From NCBI GenBank assembly GCA_964450715.1, contig CAYVFC010000256.1, positions 1-5,301 on the forward strand: 5,301 bases of DNA, read 5' to 3'. The translations under genes were made by a program, and so were the position numbers. This document shows positions 5,169-5,301 of this stretch, piece after piece. The stretch's first letter is position 1. Each line of letters starts with the position of its first letter. Origin of the DNA: CAYVFC01 sp964450715 (GTDB lineage Bacteria; Myxococcota_A; Polyangia; Polyangiales; JAFGIB01). The notes below the pieces were generated by a model. That model saw only the letters and a list, made by a program, of their open reading frames with translations. It was not told where the DNA came from and made no database searches.

Positions 5169-5301
5169 CAAAAGTAATCGTTCCGTCCGAGAAACCGGAC
5201 CGAAGGCCAGCACCAACAGGAGTTTCGCGATGGGAAAACGAGTCGTCCTAGCTCCAATGCCGATCAGTTAGCGTAACTTCTCAAAAAGTCCTGGCGGGGT
5301 C

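Larger units (their letters stand above)
4947..5301. other. AT-richer upstream region without a convincing gene
   Basis: This stretch precedes the VWA operon. From 5041 on it is about 50% GC by hand count, clearly below the neighbouring genes. Short frames exist on both strands (about 66 and 74 codons), but neither has a ribosome binding site or protein-like features that I can defend. It holds several small perfect inverted repeats (5029-5042, 5091-5109, 5142-5168 and 5185-5200). No clear promoter for the operon could be chosen. Confidence 0.45.

Noticed and set aside
4992..5251. Short frames on both strands upstream of the VWA operon (66 and 74 codons)
   Set aside because: They overlap each other, have no clear ribosome binding site, and lie over several inverted repeats; no domain or signal peptide is visible.

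Overview
The window (about 5.3 kb, GC-rich in its genes) looks like chromosomal DNA of a Myxococcota-type bacterium (former Deltaproteobacteria). This placement is an inference. It rests on long Cys-rich 'CGNGxC' lipoproteins, a von Willebrand factor A (VWA) lipoprotein with EF-hand loops, and a Ser/Pro/Ala-rich protein with one membrane segment and an AgmX/TonB-like C-terminal domain. No housekeeping gene or RNA gene is present to confirm it.

Layout, left to right. Positions 1-210 hold no convincing gene, only two GC-rich inverted repeats. A 160-bp near-palindromic mobile element (element A, 214-373) follows, flanked by TA dinucleotides. The TonB-like membrane protein is on the minus strand (373-1791). 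A 161-bp divergent control region separates it from a 262-residue Cys-rich lipoprotein on the plus strand (1953-2741). A second 160-bp element (element B, 2741-2900) with the same design comes next, then a GC-rich hairpin (2938-2958). On the minus strand a probable two-gene operon encodes a 502-residue VWA/EF-hand lipoprotein (4946-3438) and then a 125-residue Cys-containing lipoprotein (3373-2996). The last 355 bases (4947-5301) are AT-richer and contain several small inverted repeats but no convincing gene.

All four proteins appear to be exported or envelope-anchored: three predicted lipoproteins and one bitopic inner-membrane protein with a periplasmic TonB-like domain. Two of the lipoproteins carry the same four-Cys module with identical cysteine spacing right after the lipidated N-terminus. 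The locus is best read as a cell-surface/envelope cluster of unknown specific function, probably involving divalent metal ions and disulfide-rich domains.

The most striking feature is the pair of 160-bp elements. They share length, TA flanks, related terminal inverted repeats and a related central hairpin. Each sits exactly in the TA of a flanking gene's TAG stop codon. The element's first base is G, so the TAG is rebuilt and the protein is unchanged. Removing either element in silico also leaves a TAG in frame. This looks like a family of non-autonomous, TA-targeting (IS630/Tc1-mariner-like) elements tolerated in stop codons.
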